Position numbers and translations under genes: made by a program. The notes below the pieces were generated by a model that saw only the letters and a list, made by a program, of their open reading frames with translations, was not told the origin of the DNA and did no database searches. From assembly GCA_019314375.1 (NCBI GenBank), contig JAFCZJ010000128.1:1-32133 (forward strand): DNA of 32,133 nt, read 5' to 3'. Position 1 is the stretch's first letter. Each line of letters starts with the position of its first letter. Source of the DNA: Deltaproteobacteria bacterium. GTDB taxonomy: Bacteria; Myxococcota; B64-G9. Of this stretch, positions 8,845 through 17,678 are shown in pieces.

Positions 8845-8868
8845 GAAAGGAGGTCAAGGGTGCTTTGA
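8845..8868 (+). other. Perfect Shine-Dalgarno followed by a two-codon ORF in the ilvE leader
   Basis: GAAAGGAGGT (8845-8854) is a ten-base complement to the 16S anti-SD sequence, yet no gene follows. Five bases later GTG CTT TGA (8860-8868) could encode fMet-Leu-stop. It lies about 115 bases before the ilvE start. It may be a minimal leader ORF, or chance on the strand opposite trmH's upstream region. Confidence 0.25.
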
Positions 8869-8896
8869 CGCTATCTTCTACTTGGACAGAAATGCC

Positions 8897-8924
8897 TTGA
8901 TCCTTCGGGATGCGGGACTATATA
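8897..8924 (+). promoter_or_regulatory. Candidate sigma70-type promoter for ilvE
   Basis: TTGATC (8897-8902) and TATATA (8919-8924) separated by 16 bases, about 60 bases before the ilvE start. Each box matches the consensus at four to five positions. Another TTGACG at 8865 lacks a good -10 box. Weak support. Confidence 0.25.
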
Positions 8925-8983
8925 TCCTGTATTGGAACTTTATGGATTCGAATGACGCCCCCCTGGGGCGAAAGGAGGGCCTT

Positions 8984-10060
8984 ATGGATATCAGGATCGA
9001 TCAGGTCGACCCCGCCAATCGCAAACCCATCGAGAAAGATCCCGTCAAATTGGGTTTTGGTCGGACGTTTAGCGACCACATGTTTGAAATGAACTACAAC
9101 CCGGATCAAGGCTGGCATGATCCCCGCATCGTGCCGTACCACACTTTGGCGCTGGACCCGGCTACCATGGTGCTGCACTACGGGCAGGAAGCCTTTGAGG
9201 GGATGAAAGCTTACCACGGATCTGACGGGGGGGTTTATTTGTTCCGCTACAAGGACAACCTGGCCCGTTTGAATCGATCTTGTCGGCGGCTGGTCATGCC
9301 GGAGCTGCCGGAAGATTTGGTGCAGGAAGCTCTCAAAAAGCTGGTCCTGCTGGAGAAAGCCTGGATTCCCGAAAGCCCAGGCTGTGCGATGTACATTCGA
9401 CCCAACATCATCGCCACCGACCCCTTCCTGGGCGTTCGGCCGTCGAACAATTACCTGTTTTATATCATCGTCGGCCCGGTGGGCGCTTACTATGCGGAAG
9501 GCTTCAACCCCGTCAGCATTTTTGTGTCCGACGAGTATGTGCGGGCCGTACGAGGGGGTGTGGGGGACGCCAAAACGGCGGGCAACTACGCGGCAAGCTT
9601 ATTGGCCCAGAAGGAAGCCCAAGACAAGGGCTTCACTCAGGTGCTTTGGCTTGACGCCATCGAACGGAAGTACATCGAAGAAGTGGGCACCATGAACATC
9701 TTTTTCAAGATGGGCGACGAGGTGATCACCAGTCCCTTGACCGGTACCATTTTGCCGGGCGTGACTCGAGATTCCGTCATCCAGATGCTGAAGAAGTGGG
9801 GCCTGACGGTCAAGGAGCAGCAGCTGAGCATCGATGAGGCCATCGCGGGGATCAAGGATGGAACCTGCACGGAGATCTTCGGCTCGGGCACGGCCGCCAT
9901 CATCTCACCGGTCAAGTCCATCCATTACAAGGGCTCGGACTATCAGGTAGGCGACGGCACGACCGGTGCCCTGTCGCAGAGACTCTACGACACCATTTGG
10001 AACATGCAGATTGGCCAAGAGCCCGATCCCTTCGGTTGGGTCGAACGTATCGACACCTAA
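8984..10060 (+). CDS. ilvE: Branched-chain amino acid aminotransferase IlvE (type II)
   Basis: PLP enzyme interconverting leucine, isoleucine and valine with their 2-oxo acids. The ATG at 8984 is chosen because AAAGGAGGG lies directly upstream (8971-8979); the longer frame adds 34 residues without homology. The 358-aa length fits BCAT type II. Motifs: LHYGQEAFEGMKAY near the N-terminus, YIRPNIIATDP, the PLP lysine in DAKTAGNYAAS (about residue 196), EEVGTMNIFF, and GTAAIISPV. Its stop overlaps the stop of the opposing PP2C gene (10057-10060), so neither gene has room for a terminator between them. Confidence 0.95.
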   Translation: MDIRIDQVDPANRKPIEKDPVKLGFGRTFSDHMFEMNYNPDQGWHDPRIVPYHTLALDPATMVLHYGQEAFEGMKAYHGSDGGVYLFRYKDNLARLNRSCRRLVMPELPEDLVQEALKKLVLLEKAWIPESPGCAMYIRPNIIATDPFLGVRPSNNYLFYIIVGPVGAYYAEGFNPVSIFVSDEYVRAVRGGVGDAKTAGNYAASLLAQKEAQDKGFTQVLWLDAIERKYIEEVGTMNIFFKMGDEVITSPLTGTILPGVTRDSVIQMLKKWGLTVKEQQLSIDEAIAGIKDGTCTEIFGSGTAAIISPVKSIHYKGSDYQVGDGTTGALSQRLYDTIWNMQIGQEPDPFGWVERIDT

Positions 10061-10815
10061 GGGTCCACTCGCACCAGGATGCCCGTGATGTTGTCTTTGC
10101 CGCCTCTGTCCAAGGCGAGCTTGATGAGTCGTTGCATGGATCCGTCTAAGTCCGCTGAATTCACAAGACGGCTCACGTCGTCTCCCTTGAAGTAACCATG
10201 CATGCCGTCGGAGCATAGCAGGAAGATATCCCCCGTTTCGTGGCGCAACATGCGGGTCTCGACTTCCACATAGTCTTTGGAACCCACGGCCCTAAGCAGC
10301 ACGTTGGAGTACTTGGATTTGCTTGCCTGCTCGGCTGTCATCTTGCCCGAGGCCACCATGGCCGCCACGTAGGTGTGGTCCTGCGTCACCAGGGCGGTTC
10401 GGTTGCCACGTAACATGTAGATCCGGCTGTCTCCCACATGGGCGATGAAAGTTGCGGCCGGCCGAAGCAACATGGCCGACATGGTGGTGCCCATTCCCTT
10501 GCGGCTTGGATCGATCTCGCTCATGCCGAAGACCTGATAGGCGGCCAGTCGAATGGACTGCTCCATGACCCGTCTCAGGGCGTCGGCGTTCTCATTGTTC
10601 GGATCGGCTTCGAAGTCGTTGAAAACGTGAATCTGAGCCAAGAGGGTGTCTCGCACCGTCTCCACCGCTTCGGCGCTGGCTACCTCGCCCGCCGCGTGAC
10701 CGCCCATACCGTCGGCCACGGCGTATAGACCCAACTCCTCGTCGACCAGGTAGGCATCTTCGTTGTGTTCGCGGCGCAAACCAACGTCGGTTTGCGCAAA
10801 GGATGTAGTCTTCAT
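10057..10815 (-). CDS. PP2C-family Ser/Thr protein phosphatase (Stp1/PrpC-like)
   Basis: A 252-aa metal-dependent phosphatase. Motifs in order: DVGLRREHNEDAY (metal and phosphate-binding Arg/Asp), ADGMGGHAAGE, GTTMSAMLL, HVGDSRIY, LLCSDGMHGY and GGKDNITGILVRV, i.e. all the acidic metal ligands of bacterial PP2C. The start is the ATG at 10815 with GGAGGG six bases upstream, not the longer frame to 10926. It has no membrane or sensor domain, so it is a cytoplasmic housekeeping-type phosphatase, usually paired with Hanks kinases; no kinase is in this window. Confidence 0.92.
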   Translation of the reverse strand: MKTTSFAQTDVGLRREHNEDAYLVDEELGLYAVADGMGGHAAGEVASAEAVETVRDTLLAQIHVFNDFEADPNNENADALRRVMEQSIRLAAYQVFGMSEIDPSRKGMGTTMSAMLLRPAATFIAHVGDSRIYMLRGNRTALVTQDHTYVAAMVASGKMTAEQASKSKYSNVLLRAVGSKDYVEVETRMLRHETGDIFLLCSDGMHGYFKGDDVSRLVNSADLDGSMQRLIKLALDRGGKDNITGILVRVDP

Positions 10816-10834
10816 CGGCCCTCCGAAGGTTTGG

Positions 10835-10863
10835 ATTCTCGCGGAGGCAAGAACGCATGTCAA
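10835..10863 (-). promoter_or_regulatory. Candidate promoter for the PP2C gene
   Basis: On the minus strand TTGACA (10858-10863, perfect -35) is followed after 17 bases by GAGAAT (10835-10840, 4/6 of the -10 consensus). Transcription would start about 13-15 bases before the ATG at 10815, leaving just room for the GGAGGG ribosome site. Confidence 0.4.
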
Positions 10864-10870
10864 GGACCGA

Positions 10871-10885
10871 TCATGTGTTACATGA
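10871..10885. promoter_or_regulatory. Short palindrome in the divergent PP2C / lipoprotein intergenic region
   Basis: TCATGT-GTT-ACATGA, a perfect 6-bp inverted repeat with a 3-bp centre, between the divergent genes and just upstream of the PP2C -35 box. Could be a regulator site; no family is recognised. Confidence 0.3.
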
Positions 10886-10969
10886 GAGTGTATAAGTGGC
10901 ACAGGGATTGATTCAAGAAGCGACATGCTGTAAGTCTCTTTCGATTCCTATTCACTGGAGGTTGTGCAT

Positions 10970-13045
10970 ATGCGAAGTCTCGCTCTGAGGCTTTTTTTTG
11001 GGGGGCTCATCCTGGGCCTATTGGTACCGGCTTGCACTCCGGCAAAGAAGGTCAAACCCGATCAGGCCATCAAGCTCGCTCAGTCCGCCAAACCCCTGAC
11101 GCCAATCCAGCAGGCCCGGCGCATCAAAGTCATGCTGGAGGAGAAAGATCGCTTGTTGGCGGATGAGCCCTCGGCCCACCGTTATGTTAAGCAGAAACTC
11201 ACGGGGCTTTTGGGTAGGCGCTTAATGGAGTTTGGGTTCGATGAGGCCCGGGCCGCCTTGCTTGCCAGCAAGGCTGAATTTGTCGGGGTCGCGGCGCGTG
11301 GACACCAGGAAAAAATCAAAACGGATACCGGCATCGAGGAAAAAGTGATTTGGGATGTGGGTGGGAAGTTGCGCGTCGATTTGGACGATGAGCAAATCGC
11401 GGGCCTGGCGAAGAGGCTCGATGGATTGGCCCTGGATAGCTTGAGCGCCGTCGAGCAAATGGTTGGCTACCTCAAGGTTTTCGCGGCCTTGTCGCCTGAC
11501 AGGGTGATCTTGGCGCGCTTGCGTTTGCGGGTGGCGGACCGTTGGGCCGGGTTGCTTGGACCCACGACCAAGGCGGTACTTGACCGACCTGTATTGCCCT
11601 TGGTCGATACCATGGCGGCCTTGAAGGACGTGGCCGGACGCATGCGGGCTTTTCATCAATCATTTCCGGATCATGCCGCCCATACGCGTTTGGAGAAACA
11701 GTTCATCCTGGCGGCTTTGCGGGCGATTGTGGCTGTCGGCATTCAAGCAGACAAGCAGGAGGTACTGGATGCCAGGCTAGCTGATTTGAAGGCCATGGCT
11801 GGGGACATCATGCCCAAGCTCATGCCTTTCTTGGAGCGCAAAGTGGAATTGGCTTGGCGGGATAGGCTCACCAAGCTGGATGGGGCTGAAAAGTCGTTTG
11901 CCAAAGTGCGGGATGACTTTGTTGTCTACCTGCGGCGTTTTCCCAAGAGCGAGTTTTATCCGGAACTCGAAAAGCGCTTCTTGAAAAAGTGGTCGAAGGC
12001 CTTGAGCCGACAACGGGTCGCCGACATGGAGGGGCTTTTCGCCATGCTTGGCGAGGCCCGTTTGATGAAAGAACGTTTCGGTCATTTCAAAGGTCTGCCG
12101 GGGGTCGATGCCGCGGTGGGTAAGCGCTGCGTGGCGGTGCTGGCCAAGGTGGCTGTGCCCGACTTGCCGACCTGGGCGCGGGTAGAGCGTGTGCTTTCAG
12201 CTTGTGAGGCCTATCTGCCTCCGGGCAACAAGACGGTCAACATGCGCGGGCGTCTTAATCGTCTGGGTTCGGCCCTGACCAAGGCCCGAGACGATCTGGC
12301 CGAGCGTGAAGCCTTGGGGGATCTGGCTTTTCTTTTCGAGTGGGACGCAGGCGTTCGCGAGCTGGTTTTTGGAAAAGAGCGAAAGCACTTTCCCGGCCAG
12401 AATCGTTTTGCCAAGCTATGGGAGGTGGGACGGGATGCAGGGGAGCAATGTCGATGCAGCCTGGACCCGGATTTCCCCTGTCGTCTGTTTGAGGTGAATG
12501 GTCCGGCCGGTGGTTTCGAGGTCGTGGTCCGTTTTTACGACGACAAACTCTCTGGGGTGGATCTTTGCCAGCTTTATGCCGGACCCCGCGTGCCGTTGGT
12601 TTACCGTTTTTTCTCACGGGCTCATGGCCGGCGTCATTCCAAGCGTGAGGCGGCTATGTTTCAATCCGGCCAGGGAAAGATAAGCGCGTTGCGTTTCGGA
12701 AAAAGCGATAAGTTGCAGGTCGTGCTTGAGCGGGCGCAGGACATGGTCACCGTCAAGTATCGGGACACCGAATTGGAGGCGAAGGCTCATCGAGATGGGC
12801 TGGCCGCTAAGGCCGAGGCCGGCCAGGTGGGTCGCAGGGCTCGCACAGAGCGGATCGAGCGTGGATGGGAACCGGGGGATTGTGTGCGCTGGGATTGTCG
12901 TCCAGCCTGTAGTTTCTTGGGCAATGTTCGCAGCAAGGCCAAGGGGCGCTACGAGGTGGCCATCACCGATTCTTTTGACGATCCGCGCAAGGTGGGAAGG
13001 ATTATCTGGGTAGAGCAAGAGCGGCTTTACGACTGCGCTAAGTGA
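10970..13045 (+). CDS. Large lipoprotein of unknown function
   Basis: A 691-aa exported protein not recognised. ATG 10970 is preferred over GTG 10964 because GGAGG (10957-10961) is eight bases from the ATG but only two from the GTG. The N-terminus is a lipoprotein signal: RxLALRLFFGG, hydrophobic core, and a lipobox ending VPAC (Cys about 22). The mature part is mostly charged alpha-helix (about 30-450), with repeated RLDGLA / ERKVELAW-type helices. From about residue 470 there is a beta-rich region with CRCSLDPDFPC and other cysteines, and the C-terminus has paired Cys (CVRWDCRPAC). It is followed after 76 bases by the phosphoesterase gene and may head this exported-protein cluster. Confidence 0.75.
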   Translation: MRSLALRLFFGGLILGLLVPACTPAKKVKPDQAIKLAQSAKPLTPIQQARRIKVMLEEKDRLLADEPSAHRYVKQKLTGLLGRRLMEFGFDEARAALLASKAEFVGVAARGHQEKIKTDTGIEEKVIWDVGGKLRVDLDDEQIAGLAKRLDGLALDSLSAVEQMVGYLKVFAALSPDRVILARLRLRVADRWAGLLGPTTKAVLDRPVLPLVDTMAALKDVAGRMRAFHQSFPDHAAHTRLEKQFILAALRAIVAVGIQADKQEVLDARLADLKAMAGDIMPKLMPFLERKVELAWRDRLTKLDGAEKSFAKVRDDFVVYLRRFPKSEFYPELEKRFLKKWSKALSRQRVADMEGLFAMLGEARLMKERFGHFKGLPGVDAAVGKRCVAVLAKVAVPDLPTWARVERVLSACEAYLPPGNKTVNMRGRLNRLGSALTKARDDLAEREALGDLAFLFEWDAGVRELVFGKERKHFPGQNRFAKLWEVGRDAGEQCRCSLDPDFPCRLFEVNGPAGGFEVVVRFYDDKLSGVDLCQLYAGPRVPLVYRFFSRAHGRRHSKREAAMFQSGQGKISALRFGKSDKLQVVLERAQDMVTVKYRDTELEAKAHRDGLAAKAEAGQVGRRARTERIERGWEPGDCVRWDCRPACSFLGNVRSKAKGRYEVAITDSFDDPRKVGRIIWVEQERLYDCAK

Positions 13046-13121
13046 TCTTGAGCCGACAGTCTGCAAGTGATAGGATTGTTCAAAAGGGGGCGGACTCCGA
13101 TAATTTAGGAGTGTGCCGTTG

Positions 13122-14792
13122 ATGATTAGAATATTCGTGTTGAGTTGCTTGCTATGCTTGACCGCCCCTTCCTTGGGGGCGGAACTCGCACCCCCCATTC
13201 GTCTGACCTTTTGTGGCATGAACGACTTTCATGGGGCACTGGAGGCTCGCCACGCAAGGGTCGTGGGCGGACGGCAAGTGGGGGGCATCGACATCATCGC
13301 CGCATACATCCAGGCCCTGCGCCAGGCCAATCCCGGGGGCCTGCTTTTGGCCGATGCAGGGGATCTCTACCAGGGAACACTCCTCTCGGCTGCCAGTGAA
13401 GGCGCGGCGGTTGTGGAATTTTATAACGAGCTTGGTTTTGACGCGGTGGCCGTGGGTAACCACGATTTTGATTTCGGCCCCAAGGGTTATCACAGCACCC
13501 CCAATACCCCGGATGAAGACGCTCTGGGCGTGTTGAAGGAACGCGTGAAACAAGCACGGTTTCCCTTTCTTGCAGCCAATATCTACGTCCGGGAGACCGG
13601 CAAACCCCTGGCCTTGAAAAATCTCAAGTCCTATACCATCGTTGAACGCAAGGGCGTGAAAATCGCATTGGTGGGCTTGACCTCCGAGGACACGCCCCTG
13701 ACCACCCACCCGGCCAATGTGCGCAGTCTGGAATTCAGGCCCATGTTGAAGGAGCTGCAGCGGGTCTTGCCAGAGGTGCGCAAAGCGGGGGCCACGGTGG
13801 TCATTTTGTTGGTGCATGCCGGGGTGGGGGTCCATGAAGAAAGCGGTGACTTGCACGGCCCGGTGGCTGAGCTGGCCCGAGCCTTGAAGCCCGGCGAGGT
13901 GGATTTGATTCTGTCGGGACACTGGCATCTGCCGGTGGCGGGTGAGGTCAACGGCATTCCCATTCTTCAGACCTGGTCCAGCGGATTGTCATTTGCCAGG
14001 GCTGATCTCTTAGTGGATCCCGAGAGCAAGCGAGTCATGGCCGGTCGGGTCAACCTGCACGACAGCACTTTTTTCTTCCGCGCGGACCGGGATGGCCGCC
14101 CCCTGATGTTCGCCGGCCGGACCATCAAGCCGGTCCCTCGATTTGTGCGCAAGCTGCGTCGTTTTCGCAAGAGCATCGCCCATCTTCAGAACATTCGTTT
14201 GGGCCGGGCGGAGGCGAATCTGGTCCACAAGCAGGACTTGGATTCGTCGGTGGGCAATCTGGTGACCGACGCCATGCGAGCCTCGGACGATGCCATCGAT
14301 ATGGCCATGTACAACTCAGGCGGTTTGCGAACCAATATTCCCAAGGGCGTCATCACCTTCGGGCGTATCTATGAGGTGGTGCCCTTCGATAACAATTTGG
14401 TCAAGGTGTCCCTCTCTGGCGCCCAGGTGCGGGAGGTCTTGGAGCACGGACTCTCCGGTCCATACGGCGTCATGGAGATTTCCGGTTTGAAGGTGGTCTT
14501 TGACCCGGATCGGCCTCCGGGCAAGCGATGCTTGTCGATTTTGACCTCGGAGGGCAAGGAAGTCGAGGACCGCAAGGTATACGTGGTGGCGACCAACGAG
14601 TTTGTTTTGAACGGAGGCGATGGCTATTTTACTTTTGCTCGAGGCAAGAACATCCAAAACACCTACACATTGATCCGGGAACTGCTGGCGCGCTATATTA
14701 AGACAAAGGGCACGGTACATCCTGACACGGGGGGGCGCTATTCGCCCAGAAAGAGCGGTCGGCGTGCGAATCCGACTGAAGCCAAAAAGTAA
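13122..14792 (+). CDS. Secreted UshA-type 5'-nucleotidase / metallophosphoesterase
   Basis: Periplasmic or surface two-domain phosphoesterase that hydrolyses nucleotides or related phosphate esters, about 556 aa. AGGAG (13107-13111) could serve TTG 13119 or ATG 13122; ATG is chosen. Signal peptide about 1-20 (cleavage after SLGA). Metallophosphatase motifs in order: MNDFHG, DAGDLYQGT, VGNHDFDFG, LLVHAG, LSGHWHLP, which give the dimetal ligands. The C-terminal nucleotide-binding domain has GNLVTDAMR, YNSGGLRTNIPKG, VVPFDNNLV and LNGGDGYFTF. The lysine/arginine-rich tail is not part of the fold. The next gene starts inside its last codons, so the two are coupled. Confidence 0.9.
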   Translation: MIRIFVLSCLLCLTAPSLGAELAPPIRLTFCGMNDFHGALEARHARVVGGRQVGGIDIIAAYIQALRQANPGGLLLADAGDLYQGTLLSAASEGAAVVEFYNELGFDAVAVGNHDFDFGPKGYHSTPNTPDEDALGVLKERVKQARFPFLAANIYVRETGKPLALKNLKSYTIVERKGVKIALVGLTSEDTPLTTHPANVRSLEFRPMLKELQRVLPEVRKAGATVVILLVHAGVGVHEESGDLHGPVAELARALKPGEVDLILSGHWHLPVAGEVNGIPILQTWSSGLSFARADLLVDPESKRVMAGRVNLHDSTFFFRADRDGRPLMFAGRTIKPVPRFVRKLRRFRKSIAHLQNIRLGRAEANLVHKQDLDSSVGNLVTDAMRASDDAIDMAMYNSGGLRTNIPKGVITFGRIYEVVPFDNNLVKVSLSGAQVREVLEHGLSGPYGVMEISGLKVVFDPDRPPGKRCLSILTSEGKEVEDRKVYVVATNEFVLNGGDGYFTFARGKNIQNTYTLIRELLARYIKTKGTVHPDTGGRYSPRKSGRRANPTEAKK

Positions 14793-16815
14793 TCGACCTG
14801 TTTTGCTGGGTCTGTTGATCCTGGCCCTGGCCTGCGGGAGCAACACAACGCCGGGTCTGGAGGGATCCTACGGATTCGACACCCTGGCCTTTGTCCAGCG
14901 TTCGCATCCGGGGTTCTCGGTGAGTTTGCTGGCCCCCGATTTGTTCTTGCCCGGCGGGCGGGCGGTGGTGCTCAAGCCAGCCGCGGCCACGGGAGAGATA
15001 TTCGAGCTTTCCGGCCTGTCTGAAGGTGATGTCATCGGTCTGGACGTGGCACCGGATGGCGAGCGGATCGTGTTCAGCGCCCGCATGGCTGAATTCGACA
15101 GCCATCATTTGCTGGAAATGGATCTCGATTTCGTGCTTTCCGGGGAAACCTGCATCAAGGAAGATGGTGATCTGGGCCTCGCCTGTCGGCAATTGACTTT
15201 CGGGCCGGCCGACGATACCCGGCCATTTTATTTGGCCGATGGCCGCGTTGGATTCGTGCGCAGTCATCCCTGGGGGCCTGTGGATTTTCAGGGTCGAGGC
15301 CGGGCCCGGGTGCTTCACGCGGTAGAGGCGGACGGCAGCCGAGTGAGCCGGCTGGAATACGGTCCGGGGCATGCTCTCGGCGCCCGGCCCATGCGCGATG
15401 GAACCGTGAGCCTTGTTCGGGCCACCCAGACAAATGGTATCCTTCGCTTCGTTCCTTTAAGAATTGACCCGGCGGGTGCCGAAGCCCATTTGATCGCGGG
15501 CTCGGACATGCCTTCTTCTGCCCTGGCCCTCAACGCCCAAATTGACGATCAAGGACGAGTACTGGCTGCCTGCATTCCCAGCGCCGGTACCTTCCAGGCG
15601 GGGACGCTATGTGCACAAGAAGCCGATGGGAATTTTGTCGCCGCCTTGTCGGGTATTGCTGATGGGGACGGCTGCTCGCCCGATGGCCGACTGCAACATC
15701 CCGTACCCCTGGGCGAAGAACGGTACTTGGTCTCTTATGCCAAGACGCCCAACGGATGTCTGACGTCTGAAGACGAGATCCGTGGCCTGCTGCCCGATTT
15801 CGGTCTGGCCGTGTTGGACACAGCGCTGGCTGCTCGCTACCCCCTGTTCAGCGATCCGGACAAAGACGAACTCTTCGCCAAACCGGTGAAAGAGCATGCC
15901 CTGCTGGACCCGGGGGTGACACCGCCGGCACGCCCAGAAGGCAGTTGCGCAGAAGGTGGCGTGTTGTTGCAAGGTCTGGTGACGAATCCGGAGATTGTTG
16001 CGGTTCGTGTGCTCGAAGGCATCAGCGGTGCCGAGGCCCCTTTCTCCATGGAGCTAGGCGGGCGTTCCCAGGGCGCGTATTGCACAGGCCAACAAGGCAG
16101 CGTGCAGTTGGCCACGGTGGAAAACGTGGCGTCGGGGCGTGGTTACAAGCTGCGCTCGCCTTCGCAGGTACCTCTGAAGGTGCAAATGTTGGATCGCTAC
16201 GGCGCCACGCAGAGCCAAGATACGCTGTGGTGGGGCGCCGGAAGTTGCGCGGTGCGAGGAGCCCCCGAGGGCCTGGAGTCGCTTTCGACCACCGAATTGC
16301 TGGACCGACCTGAGTACCAACGGGGTTTTGATTTTCGTCGTGACATTCAGCCCATTTTGAATCGCTCCTGCGTCGCCAATGGATGCCATGACTCAGAGAC
16401 CGCCGCAGGTGCATATGTGGACTTCAGCAATCGGCTGCGCGGGCTGGATATGCACGACGCGGCTTCCGGTCGCGCGACCGTGGCCTACAATAATTTGATG
16501 GCCGTTGATCGCCGCCGCGACAGTCACACGGGGGTCGTCTTAGAGCAGTCCGACATCTACGTGACCCCGGGTTCGGCGAAAGACAGTCGTCTGGCCCAGC
16601 GTCTCGGCGTGCCTTGTCGCTTGGGCAACTGCGCAGCCGGGGACTGGGCGGCCTGGGGCGTGCCCGCGGGTTTCGTGCACCCTTTGGATCAGGCGGCCTT
16701 CGAGGCTCTGGTTACGCAAGGTCTCTTGACAGCGCCCTCAAACGAGGACCGTTGGTTGATCGTCGACTGGATCGATGCCGGCGCCGCATTTTACGGCAGG
16801 GGTGCCACTCCATGA
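14764..16815 (+). CDS. Beta-propeller-like (PD40) lipoprotein with a Cx4CH haem-type motif
   Basis: A 683-aa exported lipoprotein. GTG 14764 overlaps the phosphoesterase gene by 29 bases; ribosome site weak, so translation is probably coupled. Signal core LLGLLILALAC with lipobox LAC at about residue 24. Residues about 50-420 carry TolB/PD40-like strands, e.g. GLDVAPDGERIVFSARM, followed by a Cys-bearing beta region. Near the C-terminus is RDIQPILNRSC then CVANGCH, i.e. C-x4-C-H (bases 16369-16389), in the setting used by c-type cytochrome-like domains of Myxococcota and Planctomycetota surface proteins. Haem attachment is plausible, not proven. Stop overlaps the next start in ATGA. Confidence 0.75.
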   Translation: MRIRLKPKSNRPVLLGLLILALACGSNTTPGLEGSYGFDTLAFVQRSHPGFSVSLLAPDLFLPGGRAVVLKPAAATGEIFELSGLSEGDVIGLDVAPDGERIVFSARMAEFDSHHLLEMDLDFVLSGETCIKEDGDLGLACRQLTFGPADDTRPFYLADGRVGFVRSHPWGPVDFQGRGRARVLHAVEADGSRVSRLEYGPGHALGARPMRDGTVSLVRATQTNGILRFVPLRIDPAGAEAHLIAGSDMPSSALALNAQIDDQGRVLAACIPSAGTFQAGTLCAQEADGNFVAALSGIADGDGCSPDGRLQHPVPLGEERYLVSYAKTPNGCLTSEDEIRGLLPDFGLAVLDTALAARYPLFSDPDKDELFAKPVKEHALLDPGVTPPARPEGSCAEGGVLLQGLVTNPEIVAVRVLEGISGAEAPFSMELGGRSQGAYCTGQQGSVQLATVENVASGRGYKLRSPSQVPLKVQMLDRYGATQSQDTLWWGAGSCAVRGAPEGLESLSTTELLDRPEYQRGFDFRRDIQPILNRSCVANGCHDSETAAGAYVDFSNRLRGLDMHDAASGRATVAYNNLMAVDRRRDSHTGVVLEQSDIYVTPGSAKDSRLAQRLGVPCRLGNCAAGDWAAWGVPAGFVHPLDQAAFEALVTQGLLTAPSNEDRWLIVDWIDAGAAFYGRGATP

Positions 16816-17645
16816 GAAAGCCGATTTCCTTCTTGGCGCTTTTGGTTTTGCTTCTGATGCCCTTGGGGGCCACGGCCCAGTTGGCCGGCGCGGATCCACT
16901 GGACCGGCTCGATCCGGAACGCCATGGCGCGGGTACGCTCATTGCCGCTTTGGAAGCCTTGGACGCCTACCGGCCCTCGCAGGCCGAGGCCCCGGCCAGG
17001 GAGCTGCTTTCCCACGCCGAGCCGGAAGTGGCGCGTACGGCAGGATGGTTTCTCAGGCGCATGGGGCGCGCGGGGCATGGTGCTGACACGGTGGCCGCGG
17101 TCCTTGCCGACGAAAACGCCGACGCCGCCATGCGTTTTTCCGCGGTCTCGGCCTTGGGGCCCTTGCGTTACGGCTCTTCGATCGCAAGGCAGGTCTTGAC
17201 CGAGTCGGAAGACCCGGCCCTGCGCAAGGCCGCCGCCAAATCCTTGGGCGAAATACACGGCACAGGCTCTGTTGACGCCCTTCAAGCAGCCATCAACTCG
17301 GACGCTGATCTGCCCGTGCAGCGCGCGGCCGCCTGGGCCATCATTCGCCAAAGAGATGTCACGGCCGACGCCCTGGTGACCTTAACCGGCCACGGCGAGG
17401 CCGAAGTTCGTCTCCAAGTAGTCTGGGCCCTGGCCCAACCCCGTTTTGTCGCGGCCAGCGGCATCACCGGCCACCTCCGTCGCATCCTGCAAGGCGATGC
17501 AGACTGCCGGGTACAAGCCGCGGCAGCCTGGGCCTTGGGCGAAATGGCCGACAGCCTCTCCGCCGAAGCCCTCCAGCAAGCCGTAGACTCAAGTCGTTGC
17601 CGAATGGCCTCCCAGGCCGCCGTTGCCGCCTTGTCACGACTTTAG
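16812..17645 (+). CDS. Secreted HEAT-repeat protein
   Basis: A 277-aa protein with a signal peptide (1-23, FLALLVLLLMPLGATA then Q). ATG 16812 overlaps the upstream stop in ATGA. The mature part is a row of HEAT / PBS-lyase-type helical repeats of about 30 residues: AMRFSAVSALGPLR, ALRKAAAKSLGEI, PVQRAAAWAIIRQR, EVRLQVVWALAQPR, RVQAAAAWALGEMA. Such repeats bind proteins; there are no catalytic residues to point to. Coupling to the Cx4CH lipoprotein suggests the two products work at the same site outside the cytoplasm. Confidence 0.82.
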   Translation: MRKPISFLALLVLLLMPLGATAQLAGADPLDRLDPERHGAGTLIAALEALDAYRPSQAEAPARELLSHAEPEVARTAGWFLRRMGRAGHGADTVAAVLADENADAAMRFSAVSALGPLRYGSSIARQVLTESEDPALRKAAAKSLGEIHGTGSVDALQAAINSDADLPVQRAAAWAIIRQRDVTADALVTLTGHGEAEVRLQVVWALAQPRFVAASGITGHLRRILQGDADCRVQAAAAWALGEMADSLSAEALQQAVDSSRCRMASQAAVAALSRL

Positions 17646-17678
17646 ATCATGTGTTCAGGAAGACAACAAGGAGTCTCC

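Noticed and set aside
13152..13928. 258-aa minus-strand ORF opposite the phosphoesterase
   Set aside because: Antisense to all five metal-binding motifs; a shadow frame.
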